DNA of 64,000 bases from Imperialibacter sp040222385. GTDB taxonomy: Bacteria > Bacteroidota > Bacteroidia > Cytophagales > Cyclobacteriaceae. Shown here piece after piece: positions 10,501-18,867 of this stretch. The position numbers were made by a program, and so were the translations under genes. A model generated the notes under the pieces. That model was given only the letters and a program-made list of their open reading frames with translations, searched no databases and was not told the origin of the DNA. Position 1 is the first letter of the stretch. Every line of letters begins with the position of its first letter. Location: NCBI RefSeq assembly GCF_040222385.1, contig NZ_JAVKDF010000027.1, positions 62,001 through 126,000 on the forward strand, given 5' to 3'.

Positions 10501-13500
10501 ATGGCCACATCGACCGCAAGATCCACGGCCAGGCCTCCAAATGTTTTTATCCAATCAATGGTTTTGGTACTATTCACTTTAATGACAATGGCATCGTTAG
10601 CGCCGTTGGAATAGATACTATCACCATTTAAGAATAAAGTGCCCGCAAAATTACCGGCCAGGTAGGTGTTGCCCAGGCTGTCCACCGCCATGTCGAGAAG
10701 GGTTAGCCTGCCGGGAGTTGTAAATGCTTGTTGAATATTCCAGGTGTCGGGCAAGCCAGTGCTGAAAGTGGCTGTAACAATAGTGGGAGAATACGCAGAT
10801 ACTGTTAGTCCATTTTCATGCTTGAGCCGGTAATAGTACACCGTGTTGGCAAACAGACCAACGTCCGAATAGCTTGTTATGGTATCGCTAAGTATGCCAA
10901 CGGTCAGAAAAGGGCCGGCATCACTGGTTGCACGTTCTAAATAGAGAGAGCCTCCATTAGCAAATTGATAAGGTGTCCATTTCAGTTCAATGCTATTTTC
11001 CGACTTCGTTCCCGCCAATAGCCCCTTTGGTACAGTGCTATTTTCGGTCACCGTCAGCAATTGATTTACTCCAGGATTGAGTATAACGTCGGTGTTTCCA
11101 GATGGCCAGTTCACTGTAACCGAAGTGATTGCAGTTTGAGCTCCTAAGCCGAAATGCTGGATCACGCTGTTTTGACCAGCATAACCAGATCCTGTTTTAA
11201 CGACTCTACTCTGCGCACCCGCAGAGTATTGCAAAGTTATCTTAGCACCAATTCCTTCGGCATTGGAGATGCTTCCAGCCAACTTCACCTTTAGCCAGTT
11301 GTTGGCATTCCCAACATTAAGATAACCTCGAGGGATATTGGTTTCCAATTGCCCATCTGAACCAACATTGCGGTCAATATTCAGCATGTCAAGGAAGCCG
11401 TCGTTGTTAAAATCTGCCAAAGTAACGGCGTAAAACTGGTAATATTTATACAGTGTTTGCTGAAGAGCATCGAGTTTTGTAAAGCTACCGGCGCCATTAT
11501 TTAAAAAAACTGGGGGCTCTATTGCCGGTGTCAAAGTAATCAAATCCAGATCCCCATCATTGTCAATATCCCCAAGCGTTGCTCCCCGGGTATTGATATC
11601 AAGGCCAGCAAATGTAAAGTCATCGGAAACTGTAAAGTTACCGGCGCCATTATTTGTAAATAGTTGGGTGTCGCCTGCTCCCTGACCACCAAAAAGGAAA
11701 AGGTCTTGATCCCCATCATTATCTATATCACCCCAGCTATGGCCTCTGGTTCCTAACACTGGCTGAGTTACAATAGGACTGCTAAGATTCTGGGTAAACG
11801 TGCCATCGCCATTGTTCTGAAAATAAAGCCTTCCAGTGAGGTAGCTAATAAAAAAGTCCAGAGTTCCATTATTGTCAACGTCCTCCCACGAAGCAGTGGC
11901 TAGTTGAGCCAAATTAACCCCAAACGCACCGACAACTTCTGTAAAAGTGTTGTTGCCGTTGTTTTTGAATAGAGTAATGGGACTTGACACATTGGCACTC
12001 CCCCAAACAGCCAAATCAATAAAACCATCACCGTCGTAGTCACCCCAAACACCACCCTCCGTATTGTCAAGATTGGCTACCGCAGGAAGCGTGAGGCCGG
12101 TAAAAGTGTTGTTTTGATTATTCAAATACACTTTCACATCTATGGTTGGAGGAGCGTCTGATCTATACCCCAAATCGCCTACAAAAATATCCGGGTACCC
12201 ATCATTATTAATATCGCCCCAGCTAGCCGAACGAGGATCGAGTAAGTCTGTAGTTAAATCTCCCGCACTAATAGAGGTGAAGGTGCCATCACCATTGTTT
12301 TGGTAGAGTCTATTTGGAGTGCCCGGACCAGTAAATCCTGCGCCAATAAACAAGTCCTCATCGCCATCCTGATCAAAATCTGCCCACGCCTGGGCATATG
12401 TCTCGTTTGGAATTGAATCAGCAAAGATAGTGTTGGTCTCATCCAAGAAGAAAAGAGTCTCTGCCTTGGATCTAAGCGTTTTCGGAAAGGAAGAAATGGT
12501 AACAGCTAAAGTGGGATGATCAATATTAACAATATATTCTCCGGCATCTGTAGCTGTTGTAAAAGCACCGATCGAATATGTGTTGCTATTGGCTCCAGGG
12601 ATGTCAACTCCATCCAGGGTCCATTGGTAGGTAACTCCTGTTCCAGACTGTACAGGCACGGTGAAAGTAAACGGATCACCATCCTGAAGAAAAAATTCTG
12701 TGGGGTTTACCGTGCCGAGATTTTGCTGTGGGTCATAGCTAAAGCCAGGCCCCAACGGCTCATATGGTTCAAGATCCCCGAACTGAAGCTTATTCTGCGT
12801 AACATCCAGAGTGCCTATGCTTATCCAATCGAGAGTAAAATCTGGCAAAGCGTCAAAATCATTGGCATTCAGCGCCACATTCACAAGACCTGTTAGCGAA
12901 GACCAAGCAGCTGGCACACTGCCTGAAAAGCTATTGTGATTAAGATATAGGTTTGCCAGGCTACTGCCAATATTGCCAAGCTCGTCGGGAAGCACCCCCG
13001 ACAAGTTGTTATCAGAGATGTCCAGATAAGTTAATCCTGTCAAATCACCAATTTCTGCCGGAACCGCCCCTTCAAAATTATTGCTGGCTATATCGAGTAT
13101 TGCTACAGTGAATAAAGAGCCCACAGGTATTAACGAACCTGAAAGGCTGTTATTTGAAAGGTCAAATGTTGTTATTGTTACCAAATTAGCTATTTCTACT
13201 GGCAGTGATCCATAAATCCCATTGCCTTCCAAATAAAGATCAAGAAGAGCGGAAAGGTCTCCAATAGATGGAGGCAAAAGACCAATTATATTATTGGCAT
13301 TTAAGCTGATCTGGGTAACTCGATCACCGGCTACTGTAACGCCATACCATGTTGCCACGTCCCCTGTCAGCCAATTGGCATTATTTATCCAATTTCCCCC
13401 GTCTGTCGAATTGTACAAATCAACCAGTGCCAAAGAATCTGCTGCATTGACAGATTGATAAACAATTATTGGTTTACTGGAGATGGTAAGCCCGGGAAAA

Positions 13501-14459
13501 ACAGAATTAGTAACATTCAAAACGTAAGTGCCACCATCACCAACAGTGGCGCTAGGAATACTATATGTGGCAGCGTTAGCACCCGGAATATCAATAATCC
13601 TTTGCCATTGATAAGCATCACTTGCGCCAGCTCCGGGCAGAGGTGGATCAAATAGCAATGGGCTGCCGGTTTGTAAGTGAATATATTGGGTAATACCAAA
13701 CTCCTGCTGAGTAGGAGAACCAGTAATGATTGCACTATTTGGCTCCAAGTCTTCGAAAGTAAATATGTTTCCATCTACTTCAAATGTCGTTAAGCCAACC
13801 AAAGCAGATAAATCCGGCAAATCAGTTAATGAATTTTCCTGCAAATACAGTGCGGTGAGCGCTGTAAGATTCACCAGCGATCCCGGAACTGCCCCGACAA
13901 ACTGGTTATGATTTAACCACAATGTCCCGAGATTTACCAAATTGCCTATTTCCGTTGGGATGGTTCCTGAGAACTGATTTGGTGCCAAATCCAAATACGT
14001 CAAATTGGTCAGGTTGCCAATCGAAGTTGGCAATGATCCGGATAACTGGTTATCCCACAACTGAAAATCCACCAATGCTGTGAGGGTACCGATTTCAGTA
14101 GGGAGGGAGCCGCTTAGCATATTTCCTCCTAAGTTCAGGTTAGTAAGTGCCGTTAGGTCGCCAATAGAAGTTGGTATTGTGCCAACCAAGTTGTTTGTAT
14201 TTAGGTCAACCTGTGTCACTCTGTTTCCAACGACCGTAATTCCATTCCAGGTAGGAACAGCCCCAGTGGTCCAGTTAATGTTATTACCCCAACTTGCACC
14301 ATTGGTGGCATTATAAAGATCCACCAGCGCCAGGGAGTCAGCCGCCAGCACCTGGGCCTTGACTTGTGACGGTTTGGATATCAGCAATAAGAAGAAAACT
14401 GCGGATACTACTGCCAGAAAGGCATACTTAGTCTTGGGAGTGTTTGGTTTGGTCAGCAT
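4503..14459 (-). CDS. Giant modular T9SS surface protein (LRR, Ig, FG-GAP, SBBP propellers, T9SS signal)
   Basis: The product has about 3,318 residues from ATG 14459. A 36-residue signal peptide ends in VKAQ; the further upstream start at 14501 would bury it. Modules in order, by nucleotide: plant-type LRRs opening with LVDLYNATNGASW (14345-13750), Ig-like (13740-13450), LRRs (13440-12790), Ig-like (12780-12480), FG-GAP/VCBS repeats with DIDNDGD calcium loops (12440-11350), an ASPIC/UnbV-like domain (11310-11060), FN3 (11030-10770), SBBP-type propeller (10740-9480), FN3, a second SBBP propeller (9160-7900), FN3, LRRs (7240-6400), Ig, LRR, Ig, carboxypeptidase-regulatory-like (5490-5210), SdrD-B-like (5170-4830) and a type A sorting signal with VYPNPGED (4760-4506). 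It should be exported by T9SS and held on the outer surface as an adhesin or binding protein. The gene stands alone, between a terminator and a divergent permease. Confidence 0.9.
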   Translation of the reverse strand: MLTKPNTPKTKYAFLAVVSAVFFLLLISKPSQVKAQVLAADSLALVDLYNATNGASWGNNINWTTGAVPTWNGITVVGNRVTQVDLNTNNLVGTIPTSIGDLTALTNLNLGGNMLSGSLPTEIGTLTALVDFQLWDNQLSGSLPTSIGNLTNLTYLDLAPNQFSGTIPTEIGNLVNLGTLWLNHNQFVGAVPGSLVNLTALTALYLQENSLTDLPDLSALVGLTTFEVDGNIFTFEDLEPNSAIITGSPTQQEFGITQYIHLQTGSPLLFDPPLPGAGASDAYQWQRIIDIPGANAATYSIPSATVGDGGTYVLNVTNSVFPGLTISSKPIIVYQSVNAADSLALVDLYNSTDGGNWINNANWLTGDVATWYGVTVAGDRVTQISLNANNIIGLLPPSIGDLSALLDLYLEGNGIYGSLPVEIANLVTITTFDLSNNSLSGSLIPVGSLFTVAILDIASNNFEGAVPAEIGDLTGLTYLDISDNNLSGVLPDELGNIGSSLANLYLNHNSFSGSVPAAWSSLTGLVNVALNANDFDALPDFTLDWISIGTLDVTQNKLQFGDLEPYEPLGPGFSYDPQQNLGTVNPTEFFLQDGDPFTFTVPVQSGTGVTYQWTLDGVDIPGANSNTYSIGAFTTATDAGEYIVNIDHPTLAVTISSFPKTLRSKAETLFFLDETNTIFADSIPNETYAQAWADFDQDGDEDLFIGAGFTGPGTPNRLYQNNGDGTFTSISAGDLTTDLLDPRSASWGDINNDGYPDIFVGDLGYRSDAPPTIDVKVYLNNQNNTFTGLTLPAVANLDNTEGGVWGDYDGDGFIDLAVWGSANVSSPITLFKNNGNNTFTEVVGAFGVNLAQLATASWEDVDNNGTLDFFISYLTGRLYFQNNGDGTFTQNLSSPIVTQPVLGTRGHSWGDIDNDGDQDLFLFGGQGAGDTQLFTNNGAGNFTVSDDFTFAGLDINTRGATLGDIDNDGDLDLITLTPAIEPPVFLNNGAGSFTKLDALQQTLYKYYQFYAVTLADFNNDGFLDMLNIDRNVGSDGQLETNIPRGYLNVGNANNWLKVKLAGSISNAEGIGAKITLQYSAGAQSRVVKTGSGYAGQNSVIQHFGLGAQTAITSVTVNWPSGNTDVILNPGVNQLLTVTENSTVPKGLLAGTKSENSIELKWTPYQFANGGSLYLERATSDAGPFLTVGILSDTITSYSDVGLFANTVYYYRLKHENGLTVSAYSPTIVTATFSTGLPDTWNIQQAFTTPGRLTLLDMAVDSLGNTYLAGNFAGTLFLNGDSIYSNGANDAIVIKVNSTKTIDWIKTFGGLAVDLAVDVAIGPGGSIYVGGYHRGAFTVDSQSAPAPVGGAQDGYVARLSPDGTVTWITTLGSPGDAIVNKLAVDAAGNAYLAGYFNGDFTFGGTALTGGGPGLFKVGSDGSKIFARFGTLVGNTRFVNDFLSVSVSGSNVYVTGQVDGQWSFEGTPITPNALRDAVLVNYGTDGSLKWVKTMAGPGEDFGNEVVVDAAGNVFWTGDFDGATATVDAVSVTNSGTGYDIYLAKVNGSDGTVLWGKSAGTPNENDIPYSLATDGNSAFVAGTMGYGATSFDASTLSNGKLFIASYGTDGAVRWVDKSEGSFGLPWGLEYSPVDQGIVMTGSFEYTQRFGVTDLIDNGNRNGFLVFHNDSGLPIPAAPGAFQAFATFDDSISAKWAAVPGIASYSLERADDFIGPYSQIASLPDSVLTYSDPSVASGETYYYRLRSLQGVYSDYTYTEEVFTFSNSLADSWDNTKFFKGRGRENFLDVVTDASGSSYLVGYATDTTTFGALQVTSKGAHDLLAVKLDSLGSPVWAKSFGSTGTDILEGVQIDGQGSVYVTGYYNGAMTIGADSLPALGHTDMITIKLNAANGDVIWAKPAGGTGDSGGLSVAVDSAGNVFVAGYFNGSLTHGATTLTGGGHALLKYDATGAPLLALQGALVSAQTDFVNQFQRVKANNSGVYVLGQYSNDWTFGGLPATGIGGTDLFVAHYDLAGNIRWLRSIGGTGDDEARDIALDANGDVLVLAFPKSTSISIDTITVSQNGQLNLIAKLNGNTGAGIWGKTFGTPQGSDYPYKIAADPTGFFVAGAMDIEPTQFGGPVVNGGLLYLASFDTNGTIKWADAGEGELYSWAMNYSAYHNAAVVAGGVHFNAQIGSAKFEGVEERDLFFSMHGQSATPLAPAISRAVAANTTSAYIEWTPVVDASSYLVQAKLSGATAFSNIKVVPSDTSQVLIKSLLPDSVYNVRVVAYGQSVSQSAVSASANVTMSCGALPLTDGDYLVKYGARKRDGVVIPSEESYAAIYSTAPGTYVINGLTGGYYKKYFGSATVIDTLSRACNVVSKPSLTDPTGILASVSSVVYAPDTLWMEYKTASGDWLNLRFFKTASQMDSADLAAIVKLYDTTGGDTWTDKTNWKSALPVGFWHGIKTSNGRVVEIDLPGNNLIGELPAELFDMDSLRILNLGANQLTGTIPSSITGMKGLEMLYLNDNQLSGEIPDDIGLLQSLNALDLGRNQLIGGLPESIGNLTKLESIFGVMGNQLEGIIPPTIGNLNKLKILALDANQFDGSVPAEIGNMTSLEALYLHQNKLTGSLPDSIAKLKSLKSLYLFDNQLEGSVPASVATMDSLQILILQQNQFTFVPNLTGLASLDTLNISNNKVGFGSIEPNLAVNGFVYSPQGRFGLPLDTLHSAGDAFLFELEMGGSTNSYQWFKDDAEIAGAVEQDYFIASTTEDSEGTYFARVANASVPDLVLDTDEYVLKISSRKRDSLALVAIYEGTDGPNWVNKTNWLQGELSTWGGVTLKNGRVSQLNLPNNRMVGPMSAAIRDIGELAVINLSNSAPSFDPAIDNQIRFLPDLKRLDSLTSVDLTRNRLGFVSIETNLAALGDKFLFSPQRRFGETRYDSVPVGQAHKVAIEVSGLTNNYQWYFNDQPIEGATRRFHIIDNVTYDKMGAYFVEVKSPKVPDFSIRNRNQNVLATTTISGSINSAFDQSPLTSGVAIVYKIKDGPYDSIAAAQVSPEGAFIAEKIVLGDYIIIAKPDLELFPDALQTYYSSTIDWVQADTLRVRNPVSGLAIGLLGTPPPLNGDGVITGGVDSDLPDSVFTDEEARILDRKRVAGAGVSLSRQRFRAKGNEFDYDFVAYTVTDEEGNFSFGTLPDDTYLINIQYPGVPMDQSSDILLTLGTETDLNEISVAALVTPEGIVVDKVAVKGIAAPFIRDLNVYPNPGEDIISLDYFVRRKVESLNLRVTDVTGRELMLQALPFSHGPQRTAMDISGLTPGMYILVISDEAGSFTETWRIQKK

Positions 14460-14597
14460 AATGAACAGGCTAGCGCTAATACAATTTAAAACATGTAACA
14501 ATATAAACTATTTACCAAAAAGTCATCAAACATTGAGCAAGAGGCAAAATGTGTACACTGTCGAACAGCTAATTGACTCATAAGCGTACAATTAAAC

Positions 14598-14617
14598 AAT
14601 ACTCCTAATTGAGTATT
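14598..14617. other. Inverted repeat in divergent intergenic region
   Basis: AATACTC and GAGTATT form a perfect 7-bp inverted repeat around CTAATT, with a T run on the plus side. It lies in the 236-bp gap between the divergent giant protein and permease genes. No gene upstream on the plus strand would need a terminator here, so it may be an operator. No exact TAnnTTTG box was found in this gap in either direction. Confidence 0.35.
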
Positions 14618-14695
14618 TTTATAAATTGCTGTTAATCAAGTAGATAAATAAACAGGTACGTAACTTGTTGCTGGTTTTATATAAATTTTCTCTTT

Positions 14696-17089
14696 ATGCT
14701 AAGAAGTTATATAGTTGTAGCTATTAGAAATTTGCGCCGCCAGGGCTTTTATAGCTTCATCAATATTTTTGGTTTAACAGCCGGCGTGCTTTCCAGCCTG
14801 TTTCTTTTGCTCTATATCAAAGACGAGCTGAGCTTCGACTCTTTCAACGAAAAAGCTGATCAAATATACCGTGTGGGCATGCATGCCTCTATTCAAGATA
14901 CGAAGCTAGATATTTGCCAGGCCATGTCGCCCATTGGGCCTACCATGAAGACAGATTTTCCGGAAGTCGAAAACTTTGTTCGGATCAACTACCCTGGCAG
15001 GGAATTGGTGACAAAAGATGATCAGCAATTCTACGAGGAGAAATTCTATTTCGCCGATTCTTCTTTCTTTTCCATTTTTAGTTTTCAACTACTCAAAGGA
15101 GATCCTCAAAAGGCACTTGTTGAGCCCAATTCAATTGTGCTCACCGAAAGCGTAGCAAAAAAGTACTTTGGAGACGACGAGCCCATAGGCAAAGTGATCA
15201 AAACAGGGTCTGAAGAGTGGCAACGAATTGTCACGGGGGTGATGAAGGATGCCCCAGCCAACTCCCACTTTCAACCCAGAGCACTTGTTTCCTATAGTAC
15301 CTTACCCGTTCAGGGCCCCTCTGCATGGGGCAATATCAACGATTGGGTATATCTTCAGCTTGCTGCTGGCACTAACCCAAAAGTGCTGGAAGCCCGATCC
15401 CCGGTGTTTATGGAAAAGTATACCGGTGACCTCTTCCGCCAGTTCAATGCAAAAGCCGACTTTTACCTTGAACCGCTCGCCAACATTCACCTCTACTCTA
15501 AAAATGAAGGACAAATTGAGCCAGCCGGAGACATCACCTATATTTATGTTTTCTCTATCGTAGCTATTTTTATACTGCTTATTGCCTCCATTAACTATAT
15601 GAACCTGGCCACTGCACGTGGCACCATGCGGGCCAAGGAAGTGGGCATCAGAAAAGTGCTTGGCTCTTATCGCAAGCAACTCATGATCCAGTTCACCGTA
15701 GAGGCCGTAGTGGTGACACTTCTTTCTGTCGTGTTAAGCGTGGTTTTAGCATTCTTCCTTCTGCCCTATTTTAATGATCTTGCTGACAAGGCAATCACCC
15801 GAGATTTCTACAAGGATCCCTTTATTCTGCTTGCTTTGAGTGGGGTTTTGGTGTTTTTAGGTTTGGTGTCGGGAAGCTACCCGGCTTTCTACCTATCCCG
15901 GTTCCAGTCGGCGCAGGTACTAAAGGGCAGGGTCTCCTCCAAATCGGGTAATCCGGCACTCAGGAAAGCCCTGGTGGTTTTCCAGTTTTCCATTTCGATC
16001 ATAATGGTGATCTGCACGTGGGTGGTATACGACCAGCTCAACTTTATGAAAGAAAAGAACCTGGGCTTCAACAAAGCCCAGGTCATCCGTATTCCGCTGG
16101 AAGGGCAAGAAGCACGCAAAAAACTCGATGTGCTCAAACAGGCGCTTTTGGCTAGCCCGGATATTTACAGCGTAGGATCCGGATGGACTACACCAGGAGG
16201 CGACTTCAACCTGAACGGTATATTTGTGGAGACGGAACAGGGTGGTTTTACCGAAAAGGGATTTATGAGCTGTCAGGTGGATGCAGGCTACCTTCCAACA
16301 CTTGAAATTGAGCTAGTTGACGGACGCAATTTTTCAGAAAGCACGAAAAGTGATACCTCCAATGCGGTTATCGTCAATCAGGAGCTGGCCAGAGAGATGG
16401 CATGGACCGAACCCATTGGAAAGCGTTTCAAGGTGATGATTGGCGAGGGCATGCAAACCAGGGAAGTGAAAGTGGTAGGTGTTATTAAAAATTTTCATCA
16501 GAGAGCACTTCAGGAGCCTATCATGCCGATGATTATTCACAACAGTGTTCAAAACGGCATTTTGCTGGTGAGGATTAACACGGCTAACACTGGCGATGTG
16601 TTAAGTTTTATTGACAAGACCTGGAAAGATATTATTACCAACAGGCCACTACAGTATTCCTTTCTTGAGCAGGACTTCTACGAGAAATACCAGGCAGATG
16701 AGTCGAAAGGCCAGGTTTTTGCCACGTTCTCCATTTTTACCATTGTTATTGCCTGCATGGGTTTGTTTGGCCTTGCTTCGTACACGGCAGAGCAAAGGAA
16801 AAAAGAAATCGGTCTGAGAAAAGTGATCGGTGCCTCGGTTTCGAGCATCATGCTATTGATTTCGAAGGACTTTTTGAAGCTGGTTGGCGTTTCTATTTTG
16901 ATCGCCTTCCCTATCGCCTATTATGCCATGAGCAATTGGCTTCAGGAGTTTGAATTCCGGATCAGTCCCAGCCCAATTACTTTTATTTCTTCGGCTGGCC
17001 TCATCCTGATTGTCACGCTGCTCACAGTCGGTTACCACAGCCTGGTAGCAGCTACAGGTAATCCTGTGGCCTCATTGAAAGACCAGTGA
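14696..17089 (+). CDS. ABC transporter permease, FtsX/MacB type
   Basis: The product has 797 residues and the architecture common in Bacteroidota: an N-terminal membrane helix (about 20-42) in the phrase AIRNLRRQGFYSFINIFGL, a MacB-like periplasmic domain (about 50-270), and an FtsX core with helices near 285-410. A third helix pair follows near 425-445, then a second periplasmic domain, and a C-terminal FtsX core (about 675-790) with RKKEIGLRKVIGAS. Members work with a cytosolic ATPase to move lipoproteins, peptides or drugs, or to transmit force across the envelope. No ATPase gene is adjacent, so the partner must lie elsewhere. The ATG at 14696 starts the conserved N-terminus. The gene converges tightly (6 bp) on the Uma2 gene. 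Confidence 0.9.
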   Translation: MLRSYIVVAIRNLRRQGFYSFINIFGLTAGVLSSLFLLLYIKDELSFDSFNEKADQIYRVGMHASIQDTKLDICQAMSPIGPTMKTDFPEVENFVRINYPGRELVTKDDQQFYEEKFYFADSSFFSIFSFQLLKGDPQKALVEPNSIVLTESVAKKYFGDDEPIGKVIKTGSEEWQRIVTGVMKDAPANSHFQPRALVSYSTLPVQGPSAWGNINDWVYLQLAAGTNPKVLEARSPVFMEKYTGDLFRQFNAKADFYLEPLANIHLYSKNEGQIEPAGDITYIYVFSIVAIFILLIASINYMNLATARGTMRAKEVGIRKVLGSYRKQLMIQFTVEAVVVTLLSVVLSVVLAFFLLPYFNDLADKAITRDFYKDPFILLALSGVLVFLGLVSGSYPAFYLSRFQSAQVLKGRVSSKSGNPALRKALVVFQFSISIIMVICTWVVYDQLNFMKEKNLGFNKAQVIRIPLEGQEARKKLDVLKQALLASPDIYSVGSGWTTPGGDFNLNGIFVETEQGGFTEKGFMSCQVDAGYLPTLEIELVDGRNFSESTKSDTSNAVIVNQELAREMAWTEPIGKRFKVMIGEGMQTREVKVVGVIKNFHQRALQEPIMPMIIHNSVQNGILLVRINTANTGDVLSFIDKTWKDIITNRPLQYSFLEQDFYEKYQADESKGQVFATFSIFTIVIACMGLFGLASYTAEQRKKEIGLRKVIGASVSSIMLLISKDFLKLVGVSILIAFPIAYYAMSNWLQEFEFRISPSPITFISSAGLILIVTLLTVGYHSLVAATGNPVASLKDQ

Positions 17090-17095
17090 GGCCCA

Positions 17096-17674
17096 TTAAA
17101 ATATCTTTGTCAGATTTAGGCTAAAACCTGGCAGCACCATTTCGCCGTCAAGAACCTTGTTGAATGGAGTTTCAATCATTCCTTCAGAGCGATAAATGTA
17201 TGTCACCCTCTTTGCGGAGTCGATCAACCAGCCAAGACGACAACCATTGCTTTGATACTCTTCCATTTTCTTGTGTAACTCGGAAAGCCGATCAGAAGGA
17301 GACATCAGTTCAATGATAAAGTCGGGACAAATTGGCGGAAACCTTTCTTGCTCTGCAAGTGAAAGTGCCTCCCATCTGGCTTTTGCAACCCATGATGCAT
17401 CGGGGGAGCGAACAGCTGCATTTGGAAGCGTGAATCCGGTAGACGAATCAAACGTATATCCAAGGTTGGTTTGCTCATTCCACGCATCAAGCCTCGCACC
17501 AATGCGCATTCCCTTATTACCAATTAACCCCCCGCTTGGTGTCATAATGATAATTCTTTTATCAAAAGTTCGTTCAAACTTCAAGTCTCTGTTTTGCTGG
17601 CAAAACATATAAAACTCCTCCTCTGTAAAGGAGTCAAGTACTTTATCCGGAAATTTGAGTTCGAAAGAGTCCAT
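17096..17674 (-). CDS. Uma2 family protein (DUF820, PD-(D/E)XK nuclease fold)
   Basis: The product has 192 residues from ATG 17674 (MDSFELKFPDK). The longer frame to 17842 adds 56 residues that overlap the SafE-like gene and lie upstream of a TATCTTTG promoter box, so the shorter start is chosen. The Uma2 pattern is present: an N-terminal FTEEEFYMFC segment, RSPDASWV, PDFIIELMSPSDR and a C-terminal GWLIDSAKRVTYIY. The Asp and Glu in PDFIIEL match the predicted nuclease active site. Uma2 proteins are abundant in cyanobacteria and Bacteroidota, and their cellular role is unsettled. There is no partner gene. Confidence 0.85.
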   Translation of the reverse strand: MDSFELKFPDKVLDSFTEEEFYMFCQQNRDLKFERTFDKRIIIMTPSGGLIGNKGMRIGARLDAWNEQTNLGYTFDSSTGFTLPNAAVRSPDASWVAKARWEALSLAEQERFPPICPDFIIELMSPSDRLSELHKKMEEYQSNGCRLGWLIDSAKRVTYIYRSEGMIETPFNKVLDGEMVLPGFSLNLTKIF

Positions 17675-17689
17675 TTCTTGCCTTTTACT

Positions 17690-17697
17690 CAAAGATA
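17690..17697 (-). promoter_or_regulatory. Bacteroidota -7 promoter box (TATCTTTG) for the Uma2 gene
   Basis: The minus strand reads TATCTTTG, an exact TAnnTTTG match 15 nt before the ATG at 17674. It lies in the 52-bp gap after the cco operon, which fits an independent transcript. No -33 element was seen. Confidence 0.4.
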
Positions 17698-17726
17698 GTA
17701 AATCTGCAGATATGCTTGTAGAAGTA

Positions 17727-18431
17727 TCAGGGAGTCGTACAGATTGTAATTCCAGCAAAAGGACTGCTGCCAGGCGCCCCCGGCATATACTCAATGTGAA
17801 GATTGAGCCCACGCCAAATGAGCAACAGGCCAAGACACGCAATAAAAATGGGAGCCAGCCTTCTTACGCTCAGCCAGCTGACATGATTGGCTAACCCACT
17901 GCCATAGGAAATAGCCAACAACATGGGCAAGGTGCCCAGACCAAAGAAGATCATGTATAAGCTACTTTGAAAGTAGTTGGCCATGGACAATGAACCGGCT
18001 ATGGCAATGTAGACCATGCCGCAAGGCAGCAGGCCGTTCAATCCGCCAAGCCAAAGTTGGCGAAACGGGCCACTCGAAGCCACTGCCTTGCTCATCCATT
18101 TTCTGACATGGCCTGATAGCCATCCAGTTGTTTTTGCGGTAAGGTAATGACTATGAAATCGGGAAGAAATCAAGGGAAATATCACTGACGCAAGCAGCCC
18201 AATACCAAGCAGGAGAGAAAACCACTTTTGCAAACCTGCAAGTTGGGCGGCAAAACCAAGACCACCCAGTGTAAGGCCCAACAGAGCGTAGGTAAGAATT
18301 CTACCCGTGTGGTAGGTGATTTTTCCATAGCCGCTACCTCCTTTGTGAAGGGCAAAAACAAGCGGGCCACACATGCCTGCACAGTGTAGGCTGCCAAATA
18401 GTCCAAGCACAAAAGCTGACCAAAGCGGCAT
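17727..18431 (-). CDS. Sulfite exporter TauE/SafE family protein in the cbb3 operon
   Basis: The product has 234 residues and is an integral membrane protein with about six helices. The N-terminal helix carries LHCAGMCGP, a Cys-rich motif typical of the SafE/DsbD-like branch that accompanies cbb3 oxidase assembly genes in many Bacteroidota. The second half repeats the pattern with GLLPCGMVYIA, as expected for two related three-helix units. By position (1 nt after fixH, last in the operon) its job is probably in copper or thiol handling during oxidase maturation. That role is inferred from context and Cys placement, not shown. The ATG at 18431 is the only sensible start. Confidence 0.85.
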   Translation of the reverse strand: MPLWSAFVLGLFGSLHCAGMCGPLVFALHKGGSGYGKITYHTGRILTYALLGLTLGGLGFAAQLAGLQKWFSLLLGIGLLASVIFPLISSRFHSHYLTAKTTGWLSGHVRKWMSKAVASSGPFRQLWLGGLNGLLPCGMVYIAIAGSLSMANYFQSSLYMIFFGLGTLPMLLAISYGSGLANHVSWLSVRRLAPIFIACLGLLLIWRGLNLHIEYMPGAPGSSPFAGITICTTP

Positions 18432-18432
18432 A

Positions 18433-18867
18433 TCAGATCACTATAGTTTTCTCTTCAAAGAAAGTCTGTCCTCCTTGTTGCCAGGAAATTTTCATTTTCC
18501 AAAGTCCCTTTTTTAGCTGAGAGGTGTCCATTTGAAAACTTCCTGTATCGTCCAGCTTCAGCAAAAACTTCTTATCAAGTTTGGCATCAGATGGACGAAA
18601 CATAACGACTTCGCCAGTCAGTGCAGCTCCTTGTTCACCGAATGAAAGCTCCAGCCGGTTCTCACCGGGCGTGCGGGTTACCTCAACTTTTGTCGATGAT
18701 TCCTGGGCGTTGGAAATGTCATCGATCCTCGATTGGTACTTGATTTCCTGCTGGTAGTAGTCTGCTGAAACCAGCGACACATCCTGCCGCACGCACACCA
18801 CCACAAGGCTGATAATAAGACCTGCAAATAGTACAAAGGCTACTGTAATCCAGCTTCCGAAGTTCAT
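18433..18867 (-). CDS. fixH: FixH family protein, cbb3 oxidase assembly
   Basis: The product has 144 residues: one N-terminal membrane helix (about 5-27, ITVAFVLFAGLIISLVVVCV) followed by a periplasmic beta-rich domain. The conserved start of that domain, DVSLVSADYYQQEIKYQSRID, matches FixH/CcoH-like proteins. FixH is needed for cbb3 oxidase assembly, probably together with the CcoI copper pump. The start codon overlaps the ccoG stop in an ATGA arrangement, so the two are translationally coupled. Confidence 0.9.
   Translation of the reverse strand: MNFGSWITVAFVLFAGLIISLVVVCVRQDVSLVSADYYQQEIKYQSRIDDISNAQESSTKVEVTRTPGENRLELSFGEQGAALTGEVVMFRPSDAKLDKKFLLKLDDTGSFQMDTSQLKKGLWKMKISWQQGGQTFFEEKTIVI

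Noticed and set aside
10095..10631. 178-residue plus-strand frame
   Set aside because: It lies wholly antisense to the SBBP propeller of the giant protein and shows no domain, signal peptide or start context.
17675..17842. 56-residue N-terminal extension of the Uma2 protein
   Set aside because: It overlaps the end of the SafE-like gene, precedes a promoter box and does not belong to the family.
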